From contig MEFV01000018.1 in assembly GCA_001725255.1 (NCBI GenBank), positions 1-58,026 on the forward strand: 58,026 nucleotides of DNA, given 5' to 3'. Source of the DNA: Comamonas sp. SCN 67-35 (lineage in GTDB: Bacteria > Pseudomonadota > Gammaproteobacteria > Burkholderiales > Burkholderiaceae_C). Of this stretch, positions 9,866-18,988 are shown piece by piece; the stretch's first letter is position 1; every line of letters starts with the position of its first letter. Position numbers and translations under genes: made by a program. The notes beneath the pieces are model-generated. The model did no database searches, was not told the origin of the DNA, and was given only the letters and a program-made list of their open reading frames with translations.

Positions 9866-10618
9866 ATGAAATCCTCGCCATCCTCACTGCCGCTCGCCCT
9901 GCTGCTGGCGGCCCTGACCGGCGCCGCCGGCGCCCACGGCACGAGCCACACCGGCGGCATCGCCGCCGAACGCGGCACCGCCGCCGTGGCCTCGTTCGAC
10001 ATCGTGCACGCCAGGGTGTCCGTAAACGGCAAGCTCGCCACCTTCCACATGGCGGTCTCGGGCAAGGCGGGCGCCGTGCGGCCCACACCCTCCGGCAAGC
10101 TCGCCGGCAGCTCCGTGTTTTCCTACGTCTGGCCCACCAGCCTGGACCCGTCCGTGGTCGGCTTCGAACCCAAGGCCGGCATCCTCGCGTTCGCGGTCAC
10201 CTCCCACCCCGACTTCGACGACACGCCGCTGTTCGATGAAAACGGCGACGGGAAAACCGACAACGACGGCGATGTCTGGCACTCGCACTGGGTCGTGCTG
10301 CAGCCGGACGCGGCCTGCGGCAAGGACGCGCTCAAGGTCGTGGACATTCCCGAGGGCACCCGGCCGCGCCTGCCCAAGACCTGGCCGGGCCTGCCCCTCC
10401 TGATCGACAGCCCGGGCTGGGCGCCGGTGTTCCGTGGCGACACCGTCGAGGTGCGCGTGCCGTTCGACGACATCGGCGCCATCGAGGCCAGCGCCTTCGA
10501 CGGCGTGACCGCCGCGCTGCGTGTCAATGCCAGCATGCACAACCCGCTGTTGTGCGTCGCCGACGTCTTCAAGGTCGCATCCGGCGACCTGTCGCTGCCC
10601 GGCAAGGTCGAACGATAA
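9866..10618 (+). CDS. Secreted protein of unknown function with a calcium-loop-like segment
   Basis: A 250-residue protein. The start ATG at 9866 follows GGAAAGGG and opens a clear signal peptide (LPLALLLAALTGAAGAHG, cleavage near residue 23), so it is periplasmic or extracellular. A D/N/G-rich loop DENGDGKTDNDGD (near residues 130-142) has the DxNxDGxxD pattern of calcium-binding loops and is followed by VWHSHWVVLQPD with two His. Two Cys (ACGK and LLCVAD) could form a disulfide. I do not recognise the family. It is the first gene of a likely operon with an AhpD-like protein and a cupin, divergent from an AraC regulator. Confidence 0.75.
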   Translation: MKSSPSSLPLALLLAALTGAAGAHGTSHTGGIAAERGTAAVASFDIVHARVSVNGKLATFHMAVSGKAGAVRPTPSGKLAGSSVFSYVWPTSLDPSVVGFEPKAGILAFAVTSHPDFDDTPLFDENGDGKTDNDGDVWHSHWVVLQPDAACGKDALKVVDIPEGTRPRLPKTWPGLPLLIDSPGWAPVFRGDTVEVRVPFDDIGAIEASAFDGVTAALRVNASMHNPLLCVADVFKVASGDLSLPGKVER

Positions 10619-10667
10619 GCCCCGCCGCCTTTTCCCTGCCACTTTTTTCAACCTGAAGGAGATCGAC

Positions 10668-11201
10668 ATGTCCCGCGTCAACCTCGACACCCAACGCGTT
10701 CCCGCAACCAGCCAGGCCCTGCTGGCAGACATCCACCAGGCCTTCGGCGCCACACCCAACATGTTCAAGGCGGTGTCCAACGCGCCCGCGGCGCTGCAAA
10801 GCATGTGGGCGGCATTCGGCGCCCTGGGCAAGGGCACCCTGGGGGCCCGGCTGGGTGAACAGATCGCTGTCGCGATCGCCAACTGCAACCGCTGCGAATA
10901 CTGCCTTGCCGCGCACACCGTGCTGGGCCAGAACGCCGGTGCGTCGCCCGCCGAAATGGCGGCCGCGCAGCTCGGCCAGTCCGATGACCCCAGGACCGCC
11001 GCCGCGCTGGAATTCGCCCTCAAGGTGGTGGAGCAGCGCGCCCGGCTCGGCGATGCGGACGTGGCCAGGCTGCGCGCAGCCGGTTTCGGCGACGGGCAGA
11101 TCGTCGAGATCATGGCGCACGTGGCCCTGAATCTCTTCACCAATTACGTCAACGTGGCGCTGGACGTTCCGGTCGACTTCCCCAGGGTCGCGCTGAAGTA
11201 G
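10668..11201 (+). CDS. Carboxymuconolactone decarboxylase / AhpD-like family protein
   Basis: A 177-residue, all-helical CMD-fold protein. The ATG at 10668 has a strong GAAGGAGA site 5-12 bases upstream. The active motif CNRCEYCLAAHTVLG (near residues 75-88) gives the AhpD-type pattern Glu-x-x-Cys/His, with C-x-x-C-x-x-x-H fully kept (CEYCLAAH). Such proteins act as thiol-dependent peroxidases or dehydrogenase partners in peroxide or aldehyde detoxification. It sits 49 bases after the secreted-protein gene and 111 before the cupin gene. A peroxidase-related role is inferred from the family. Confidence 0.85.
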   Translation: MSRVNLDTQRVPATSQALLADIHQAFGATPNMFKAVSNAPAALQSMWAAFGALGKGTLGARLGEQIAVAIANCNRCEYCLAAHTVLGQNAGASPAEMAAAQLGQSDDPRTAAALEFALKVVEQRARLGDADVARLRAAGFGDGQIVEIMAHVALNLFTNYVNVALDVPVDFPRVALK

Positions 11202-11312
11202 GAGCACGTCGGGCGCGCGGCCTGCACCGCCGCCGGGCGAAAGAACGTGCCACACTCGGCGGTGCGGTGGCCGCACCCATGCACGGGCCCCGCACCGCAA
11301 GGAGAACTCACC

Positions 11313-11651
11313 ATGGCCCTGCACCATGCCCTGTCGTCCGAAATCGTGAGCCTCAAGCCCCTGGGCGCGCGCATTCCCGGGACGCCCACGCACGCCATCA
11401 TCAAGGCCGGGCAGATGGAAGTCATCCGGGTCGTGCTCCCCGCCGGCGACAGGCTGCCACTGCACGAAACACCCGGTGAAATCACCGTGCAATGCCTGGA
11501 AGGCGAGGTGCAATTCATTGTGGGCGACAAGGACCAGGTGCTGCGCGCCGGCGACTGGATCCACCTCGAACCCCGCGCACCCCACGCGCTGCTGGCCGTG
11601 CAGGACGCGTCGCTGCTGCTCACCATCTGCCTGATCCCTGCCAGCGCGTAG
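11313..11651 (+). CDS. Small cupin-domain protein
   Basis: A 112-residue single-domain cupin. The start ATG at 11313 is preceded by AAGGAGA (11299-11305). The cupin motif 1 region reads LPLHETPGEITVQCLEGEV (one metal His, with Glu positions), and motif 2 is LRAGDWIHLEPRAPHALLAV, ending in the second metal His. Single cupins of this size are usually metal-binding sensors or small isomerase/dioxygenase-like proteins. It is the third gene of the AraC-linked cassette. The exact function is unknown. Confidence 0.8.
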   Translation: MALHHALSSEIVSLKPLGARIPGTPTHAIIKAGQMEVIRVVLPAGDRLPLHETPGEITVQCLEGEVQFIVGDKDQVLRAGDWIHLEPRAPHALLAVQDASLLLTICLIPASA

Positions 11652-11676
11652 GGCTGGCCTGCCCGGAAAAGCAAGC

Positions 11677-11704
11677 GCCCCACCCAGCGGTAACCGGGTG
11701 GGGC
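11677..11704 (+). terminator. Strong hairpin after the cupin gene
   Basis: GCCCCACCC (11677-11685) and GGGTGGGGC (11696-11704) form a perfect 9-bp stem with a 10-base loop, 25 bases downstream of the cupin stop. It is followed by CTTGACC rather than a T-run, so termination may be partial. Confidence 0.5.
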
Positions 11705-11805
11705 CTTGACCACGGCATGCGCTTCGGTAAAGCGCCTTGACAGAGAAGAACTGTACGCGGCGGGCGGCAGACAATCCTTCTGTATTTCTTCAAATTTTCA
11801 TTTAT

Positions 11806-11824
11806 TTCAGAATGTATTTCTGAA
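11806..11824. promoter_or_regulatory. Palindrome upstream of the Lrp/AsnC gene, likely autoregulatory site
   Basis: TTCAGAA (11806-11812), spacer TGTAT, TTCTGAA (11818-11824): a perfect 7-5-7 inverted repeat in a markedly A/T-rich stretch (11770-11853), ending 29 bases before the start codon. Size and A/T-rich flanks fit an Lrp/AsnC-type operator. Confidence 0.45.
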
Positions 11825-11853
11825 TTTCTGTCATATATGAAATAATCAACTTC

Positions 11854-12309
11854 ATGGATCGTCTCGACCGGAAAATTCTCTCGGTTCTGCAAGCCAATTC
11901 GCGCGCCAGCCTGCAGGAGATCGGCGCCGCCGTCGGCCTGAGCCCCTCGCCCTGCTGGGGCCGCATCAAGAAGATGGAGGAGGCCGGCGTGATCACCGGC
12001 TACACCGTGCGCCTGAACCCGGTGGCGCTCGGCCTGACGGAGACCGTGCTCGTGATGGTCACGCTCGACAGCCACTCGGACAACACGCTGGAAAAATTCG
12101 GCCAGGTGCTGGCCACGATTCCCGAGATCGTCGAAGCCCACCTCGTTTCGGGTGAGTACGATTACCTGCTGCGCGTGGTCGTGAAGGACACACGCGACTA
12201 CGAGCGCCTGCTGCGCGAGAAGCTCTACAAGATCAAGGGCATACGGCACAGCCAGTCCAGCTTCGTGCTGCGCACCCTCAAATCAGCCGATCTGCCGCTG
12301 GACGTCTGA
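11854..12309 (+). CDS. Lrp/AsnC-family transcriptional regulator
   Basis: A 151-residue regulator. The N-terminal helix-turn-helix (MDRLDRKILSVLQANSRAS, then QEIGAAVGLSPSPCWGRIKK) covers about residues 1-60. The C-terminal RAM ligand-binding/oligomerisation domain covers about 70-150 (HLVSGEYDYLLRVVVKDTRDYE). These regulators sense amino acids and form octamers. The gene stands alone between the cupin cassette and the xanthine dehydrogenase genes; its targets may be neighbours or distant. The ATG at 11854 begins at the canonical MDRLDRKIL motif. Confidence 0.92.
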   Translation: MDRLDRKILSVLQANSRASLQEIGAAVGLSPSPCWGRIKKMEEAGVITGYTVRLNPVALGLTETVLVMVTLDSHSDNTLEKFGQVLATIPEIVEAHLVSGEYDYLLRVVVKDTRDYERLLREKLYKIKGIRHSQSSFVLRTLKSADLPLDV

Positions 12310-12354
12310 GCAACGGCCCGGTATTCCCTCGGCATGGTCCGCAGAGGGTCTGGA

Positions 12355-12398
12355 ACACATCCTAGGGGTAAACCCATGTGTTATGCCATTATCGGCAT
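12355..12398. promoter_or_regulatory. Palindromic control region upstream of xdhA
   Basis: Two inverted repeats lie in the 197-base gap before xdhA: ACACAT (12355-12360) with ATGTGT (12376-12381), and ATGCC (12383-12387) with GGCAT (12394-12398). They could be operators for the LysR-type regulator encoded after xdhB or for the Lrp-type protein. No -35/-10 pair stands out clearly. Confidence 0.3.
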
Positions 12399-12506
12399 GG
12401 TGAACATGGCAGGCCGGCTATGGAAACCGGAAGCAAAAAGCCGCACCATCGGCATGTGCAAAGGGCGGCCCGCGATCAAGCCGCCCACCACGCGATCGAG
12501 ATGGCC

Positions 12507-14057
<1,551 letters not shown>

Positions 14058-14068
14058 AGGAGATCATC

Positions 14069-16498
14069 ATGAACACCAGAGTGGCCGAAGAACTCCTGCG
14101 CCAGGACGAGCCCTTCACCGACTACCAGCACAACCTCAAGGCGCGCTTCAACACCAGCGCCGAAACCACGGCGATGCACGCCGGAGCGCGAGTGGGCGTG
14201 AGCCGCCCACATGAATCAGCCGAGCTGCACGTGACCGGCACCGCGACCTACACCGACGACATCCCCGAGCTGACCGGCACGCTGCACTGCGCGCTCGGCC
14301 TCTCCCCCGTGGCCGCGGGCCGGCTGCTGGACAGCGACCTGGCCGCCGTGCGCGCCATGCCCGGCGTGGTGCGCGTGTTCACGGCCGCGGACATTCCCGG
14401 CGAGAACAACTGCGGCTCGGTGCTGCACGACGACCCTATCCTCTGCGACGGCGAGATCCGCTATCTGGGCCAGCCGGTGTTTGCCGTGGTGGCGCAGACG
14501 CGCGAGCAGGCGCGCCGCGCCGCCGCGCTCGCCAAGGGCGTGCTCAAGACCGAAGGCGCCGAGCCCGTCATCACGCCGCGACAGGCCCACGAAAAACAGC
14601 AATACGTGGTGCCCCCCATGCAGCTGGCGCGCAGCGTGAGCGGCCTGGACGAAGCGGGCATCCGCGCCGCGATCGAGAAGGCGCCGCACCGGCTCACGGG
14701 CAGCCTGGACGTGGGCGGACAGGAGCAGTTCTACCTCGAAGGCCAGATCAGCTACGCGCTGCCCAAGGAGGGTGGCGGCATGCACATCCACTGCTCGACG
14801 CAGCACCCGAGCGAGATGCAGTTCCTCGTCGCCCACGCGCTTGGCATTCAGGCGCACGCAGTGCTGGTGGAGTGCCGCCGCATGGGCGGAGGCTTCGGCG
14901 GCAAGGAATCGCAATCGGCGCAGTTCGCCTGCATCGCCGCGATGGCGGCGCGCGCCCTGAACCACCCGGTGAAGCTGCGCCTGGATCGCGATGACGATTT
15001 CATGATCACCGGCCGGCGCCACGGCTTCTGGTACGAGTACGACGTGGGCTACGACGACGACGGGCATGTGCTGGGCGTGACGCTGCAGATGGTCTCGCAC
15101 GCGGGGCACTCGGCGGACCTTTCCGCCGCCGTGATGACGCGCGCCGTCTGCCACTTCGACAACGCCTACTGGCTGCCCGAGGTGGCCATGCACGGCTATT
15201 GCGGCAAGACCAACACGCAGAGCAACACGGCGTTTCGCGGCTTTGGCGGGCCGCAGGGTGCGATCTGCATGGAATACATCCTGGACAGCATCGCGCGCAA
15301 CCTGGGCAAGGACGCCCTCACGGTGCGACGCGCAAACTTCTACGGCAAGGACGATCACAACGTCACGCCCTATCGCCAGACGGTGGAAGACAACATCATC
15401 CACGAGCTCGTGGACCAGCTCGAAGCCAGCAGCGATTACGCCGCGCGACGCAAGGACATGGCGGCGTTCAACGCGTCGAGCGCCGTGCTCAAGAAGGGCC
15501 TGGCGCTCACGCCGGTGAAATTCGGCATCAGCTTCAACGTCAAGCACCTGAACCAGGCCGGTGCCCTCGTGCACGTGTACCTCGATGGTTCCATCCTCGT
15601 GAACCACGGCGGCACCGAGATGGGCCAGGGCCTGAACACCAAGGTGGTGCAGGTGGTGGCGCACGAGCTGGGCGTGAACTTCGAACGCGTGCGCCTCTCG
15701 GCCACCGACACCAGCAAGGTGGCCAACACCTCGGCCACGGCCGCGTCCACCGGGTCGGATTTGAACGGCAAGGCGGCGCAGGATGCCGCGCGCCAGATCC
15801 GCGATCGCCTGGCGGCCAACGTCGCGCAGCGCCACGGCGGCAAGAGCGAGGACGTGCGCTTCGCCAACGACAAGGTCTGGCTGGGCGGGCAGTCCTTCGA
15901 CTTCAGCGCCGTCGTGGCCGATGCCTACCTCGACCGCGTGCAGCTGTGGTCCGACGGCTTTTACGCCACGCCGGGCCTGTCGTGGGACGCCAAGACCATG
16001 ACCGGCCACCCGTTCTACTACTACGCCTATGGCGCGGCGGTGAGCGAGGTCGTCGTGGACACCCTCACCGGCGAGTGGAAGCTCTTGAGAGCCGACCTGC
16101 TGCACGATGTCGGCCAGTCGCTCAACCCGGCCGTGGACATCGGCCAGATCGAGGGCGGTTTCATCCAGGGCATGGGCTGGATGACGATGGAAGAACTCGT
16201 CTGGCACCCCAAGAGCGGCCTCTTGACGACGCACGCGCCCAGCACCTATAAAATCCCGACGGCCAACGACTGCCCGCCGGTGTTCAACGTCAAGCTCTAC
16301 GAGGGGCGCAACGTGCAGGACGCGATCCACCGCAGCAAGGCCGTGGGCGAGCCGCCGCTGCTGCTGCCTTTTTCGGTGTTCTTCGCGATTCGCGACGCCG
16401 TCTCCGCCGCAGGCGGGCACAAGACGAATCCACCGCTCACGGTGCCTGCGACGAGCGAGGCCATCCTGCGCGCCGTCACGGCCGTGCAAAGCGCCTGA
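14069..16498 (+). CDS. xdhB: Xanthine dehydrogenase molybdopterin-binding subunit XdhB
   Basis: An 809-residue catalytic subunit holding the molybdenum cofactor. After a poorly conserved start of about 40 residues comes the a/b hammerhead domain (HVTGTATYTDDIPE onward). The Mo-cofactor domain follows with RRMGGGFGGKESQ, FRGFGGPQG (active-site Arg), GTEMGQGLNTKVVQV, DIGQIEGGFIQGMGW and the catalytic Glu in KAVGEPPLLLPFS. The ATG at 14069 is 5-8 bases after GAAGGAG and fixes the start; the long open frame upstream inside xdhA is a high-G+C artefact. No xdhC-type cofactor-insertion gene is next to it. Confidence 0.95.
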   Translation: MNTRVAEELLRQDEPFTDYQHNLKARFNTSAETTAMHAGARVGVSRPHESAELHVTGTATYTDDIPELTGTLHCALGLSPVAAGRLLDSDLAAVRAMPGVVRVFTAADIPGENNCGSVLHDDPILCDGEIRYLGQPVFAVVAQTREQARRAAALAKGVLKTEGAEPVITPRQAHEKQQYVVPPMQLARSVSGLDEAGIRAAIEKAPHRLTGSLDVGGQEQFYLEGQISYALPKEGGGMHIHCSTQHPSEMQFLVAHALGIQAHAVLVECRRMGGGFGGKESQSAQFACIAAMAARALNHPVKLRLDRDDDFMITGRRHGFWYEYDVGYDDDGHVLGVTLQMVSHAGHSADLSAAVMTRAVCHFDNAYWLPEVAMHGYCGKTNTQSNTAFRGFGGPQGAICMEYILDSIARNLGKDALTVRRANFYGKDDHNVTPYRQTVEDNIIHELVDQLEASSDYAARRKDMAAFNASSAVLKKGLALTPVKFGISFNVKHLNQAGALVHVYLDGSILVNHGGTEMGQGLNTKVVQVVAHELGVNFERVRLSATDTSKVANTSATAASTGSDLNGKAAQDAARQIRDRLAANVAQRHGGKSEDVRFANDKVWLGGQSFDFSAVVADAYLDRVQLWSDGFYATPGLSWDAKTMTGHPFYYYAYGAAVSEVVVDTLTGEWKLLRADLLHDVGQSLNPAVDIGQIEGGFIQGMGWMTMEELVWHPKSGLLTTHAPSTYKIPTANDCPPVFNVKLYEGRNVQDAIHRSKAVGEPPLLLPFSVFFAIRDAVSAAGGHKTNPPLTVPATSEAILRAVTAVQSA

Positions 16499-16519
16499 AC
16501 CTCGCACCCGTTCAAGCCG

Positions 16520-17488
16520 ATGGAGCGCCACGCGCCACCGACCCCACAAAGCAGCACGCCCACCGGCGTGGATCGGGCTTTTTTCGATCGCGTGGATCTG
16601 CATCTGATCCGCGTGCTCTACACCGTGCTCGGCGAGCGCAGCGTCTCGCGCGCGGCGCTGCGCCTGGGCATGAACCAGCCGGCGGTGTCCGCAGCGCTCA
16701 AACGCCTGCGCGAGCTCACGGGCGACCCGCTCATCGTGCGCAGCGGCGCCGAGATGGTCATCACCGACGTGGCGCAGCAGATGATCGAACCGGCCGCGAG
16801 CGTGCTGCGCGCGGCCGAAGCGCTGTTCACCGAATCGCGTGACTTTGACGCCCGCACCAGCGCAACCACCTTCACCATCGCCGCCAGCGACTACCTCGAC
16901 CCGCTGTTTCTGCCGCGGCTCGTGACCGACATCAAGAGCGAGGCGCCGCTGGCGCGCATCGAAATCCATGCGCTGACGCGCGAGGCCGACTACCGCGCGC
17001 AGCTCGCGCAGGGCGAGGTCGATCTCGTGATCGGCAACTGGCTGCAGCCGCCCGACGATCTGCACATCGCCCAGCTCTTCAGCGATGAAGTGGTCTCGCT
17101 CGTGAGCCGCGAGCACCCAGCCGCGCGCGGCGGCTGGAACCAGGAGGAATGGCTCGCCGCCGAGCACATCGCGCCCATGCCCACCTACCCGGGCGCGCGC
17201 GGCGTCATCGACCAGGTACTCAGCAGTCTGGGCCTGACGCGCAACATCGTCGCGCGCAGCGCCTATTTCGGCCTGATTCCCGAGATGGTGGCGCACAGCC
17301 GCCTCGTGCTCACCACCGGGCGCCAGCACTGCGAGCGCGTCGCGGCGCAGCTGCCTCTGGCCATCGTGCCCTGCCCCGTGCCCATGCCGCCGCTGCACTA
17401 CTACCAGCTCTGGCACACGCGCAGCCAGCACGCACGCGCCGCCCGCTGGCTGCGCGAGCGCGTCAAACGCACGATCGCAAGCCTCTGA
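16520..17488 (+). CDS. LysR-family regulator in the purine cluster
   Basis: A 322-residue LysR-type regulator of the NodD/SyrM-like subgroup. The winged helix-turn-helix lies at about residues 24-85 (LIRVLYTVLGERSVSRAALR, LGMNQPAVSAALKRLRE, DPLIVRSGAEM, ITDVAQQM) and the two-lobed effector domain at about 100-310. It is encoded 21 bases after xdhB on the same strand and 38 bases before the purine permease, so it probably regulates this purine catabolic cluster in response to a purine or urate. Target sites are not defined. Confidence 0.88.
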   Translation: MERHAPPTPQSSTPTGVDRAFFDRVDLHLIRVLYTVLGERSVSRAALRLGMNQPAVSAALKRLRELTGDPLIVRSGAEMVITDVAQQMIEPAASVLRAAEALFTESRDFDARTSATTFTIAASDYLDPLFLPRLVTDIKSEAPLARIEIHALTREADYRAQLAQGEVDLVIGNWLQPPDDLHIAQLFSDEVVSLVSREHPAARGGWNQEEWLAAEHIAPMPTYPGARGVIDQVLSSLGLTRNIVARSAYFGLIPEMVAHSRLVLTTGRQHCERVAAQLPLAIVPCPVPMPPLHYYQLWHTRSQHARAARWLRERVKRTIASL

Positions 17489-17526
17489 TTTCCCCCACTC
17501 AAAGCAACAACATCAGGAGACATTCG

Positions 17527-18819
17527 ATGCTCGAAAAACTGTTCCAGCTCCAGGAGCACGGCACCACCGTGCGCACCGAGCTGATCGCGGGCCTGACGAC
17601 CTTCCTCACGATGGCCTACATCATCTTCGTGAACCCTGCGATCCTGGGCGACGCGGGCATGCCCAAGGACGCGGTCTTCGTCGCCACCTGCGTCATCGCC
17701 GCGCTGGGCACGACCGTGATGGCGCTGTACGCCAACTACCCGATCGCGCTGGCGCCCGGCATGGGGCTCAACGCCTATTTCGCCTACGCCGTCGTGCTGC
17801 ACATGGGCTTCACCTGGCAGGCGGCGCTGGGCGCGGTGTTCATCTCCGGCTGCCTGTTCCTGTTCGTCACCGTCACGGGCATACGCAGCCTGATCATCAA
17901 CGGCATCCCTCAGTCGCTGCGCCTGGCCATCACCGTAGGCATCGGCCTGTTCCTCGCGCTCATCGCGCTCAAGAGCGCGGGCATCGTCGTGGGCAACAAG
18001 GCCACGCTGGTGACGCTGGGCGACCTGCACCAGCCCAGCGTCGTGCTGGCCGCCATCGGCTTTCTCATCATGGTGGCGCTGGACGTCATGAAGGTGCGCG
18101 GCGCCATCCTGATCGGCATCATCGCCGTCACAATCCTCTCGTTCTTCTTCGGCGGCAATGAGTTTCACGGCATTTTCTCGGCGCCGCCCTCGATCGAGCC
18201 CACCCTGTTCAAGCTCGACATCCACACGGCGCTCACCAAGGGTCTGCTCAACGTGGTGCTGGTGTTCTTCCTCGTCGAGCTGTTCGACGCCACCGGCACG
18301 CTCATGGGCGTGGCGCGGCGCGCGGGCCTCCTGGTGCCCGGCAGGATGGACCGCCTGAACAAGTCCCTGTTCGCCGACAGCGCCGCGATCTTCGCCGGCT
18401 CGCTGCTGGGCACCTCCAGCACCACGGCCTATGTCGAAAGTGCCGCGGGCGTTCAGGCCGGGGGCCGCACGGGCCTGACGGCCCTCACGGTCTCGGTGCT
18501 GTTTCTCGCCGCCCTGTTCATCGCGCCGCTGGCCGGCGCCGTGCCCGCGTACGCCACCGCGCCCGCACTGCTCTTCGTGGGCTGCCTGATGATGCGCGAC
18601 CTGACCGAGCTCGACTGGAGCGACACCACCGAGGTCATCCCGGCCGCGGTCACCGCGCTGATGATGCCCTTCACCTACTCGATCGCCAACGGCCTGGCCT
18701 TCGGCTTCATCACCTACGCCGTCATCAAGCTGCTGACCGGACGCATCCGGGAGAGCCACTGGATGGTCTGGCTGATCGCCATGGTGTTCCTGTTCAAGTT
18801 CTTCTACATCGGAGAATAA
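17527..18819 (+). CDS. Purine permease of the AzgA/GhxP type (NCS2 superfamily)
   Basis: A 430-residue inner-membrane transporter with about 12-14 hydrophobic segments. Family motifs are ELIAGLTTFLTMAYIIFVNP, PIALAPGMGLNAYFAY, FFLVELFDATGTLMGVARRA and GTSSTTAYVESAAGVQAGGR. These are the AzgA-like hypoxanthine/guanine/adenine permeases. The ATG at 17527 follows AGGAGA. Placement between xanthine dehydrogenase and guanine deaminase genes supports guanine/hypoxanthine import for catabolism. A 53-codon reading frame begins 8 bases after its stop. Confidence 0.9.
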   Translation: MLEKLFQLQEHGTTVRTELIAGLTTFLTMAYIIFVNPAILGDAGMPKDAVFVATCVIAALGTTVMALYANYPIALAPGMGLNAYFAYAVVLHMGFTWQAALGAVFISGCLFLFVTVTGIRSLIINGIPQSLRLAITVGIGLFLALIALKSAGIVVGNKATLVTLGDLHQPSVVLAAIGFLIMVALDVMKVRGAILIGIIAVTILSFFFGGNEFHGIFSAPPSIEPTLFKLDIHTALTKGLLNVVLVFFLVELFDATGTLMGVARRAGLLVPGRMDRLNKSLFADSAAIFAGSLLGTSSTTAYVESAAGVQAGGRTGLTALTVSVLFLAALFIAPLAGAVPAYATAPALLFVGCLMMRDLTELDWSDTTEVIPAAVTALMMPFTYSIANGLAFGFITYAVIKLLTGRIRESHWMVWLIAMVFLFKFFYIGE

Positions 18820-18826
18820 GGAGACC

Positions 18827-18988
18827 ATGAACGAATCGGCCATACCCGCCCTGGTTGCCAGGCCTCGCCCGATCGGCGTTGCAAATGCTCGCCGTGGGAC
18901 CTACCACGGCTGCGCCTTGCGCCTTGATCGGCCAAGGCCTGGCCACCCTTTCGGCCACGTCCAATTCATCCAAGGTCTCCTGCCATGA
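18827..18988 (+). CDS. 53-residue reading frame with strong ribosome site, coupled to guaD
   Basis: An ATG at 18827 sits three bases after AAGGAGACC, and the frame runs 53 codons to a TGA that overlaps the guaD start (ATGA). The peptide begins MNESAIPALVARPRPIGVAN; it is Arg/Pro/Gly-rich with no recognised domain and no membrane segment. Its message contains the long inverted repeat at 18853-18947, so the codons may be a by-product of RNA structure. It may be a leader frame that couples guaD translation, the remnant of a lost gene, or not translated as a functional protein. Confidence 0.35.
   Translation: MNESAIPALVARPRPIGVANARRGTYHGCALRLDRPRPGHPFGHVQFIQGLLP
18853..18947 (+). other. Long imperfect inverted repeat with nested hairpin before guaD
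   Basis: The arms 18853-18874 and 18926-18947 pair at 19 of 22 positions (GGTTGCCAGGCCT against AGGCCTGGCCACC, then CCGATC against GATCGG). Between them GCCGTGG (18891-18897), loop GACCTA, CCACGGC (18904-18910) is a perfect hairpin. The whole can fold into one long rod ending 37 bases before the guaD start. It may be a cis-acting RNA control element or a palindromic repeat. Confidence 0.5.
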
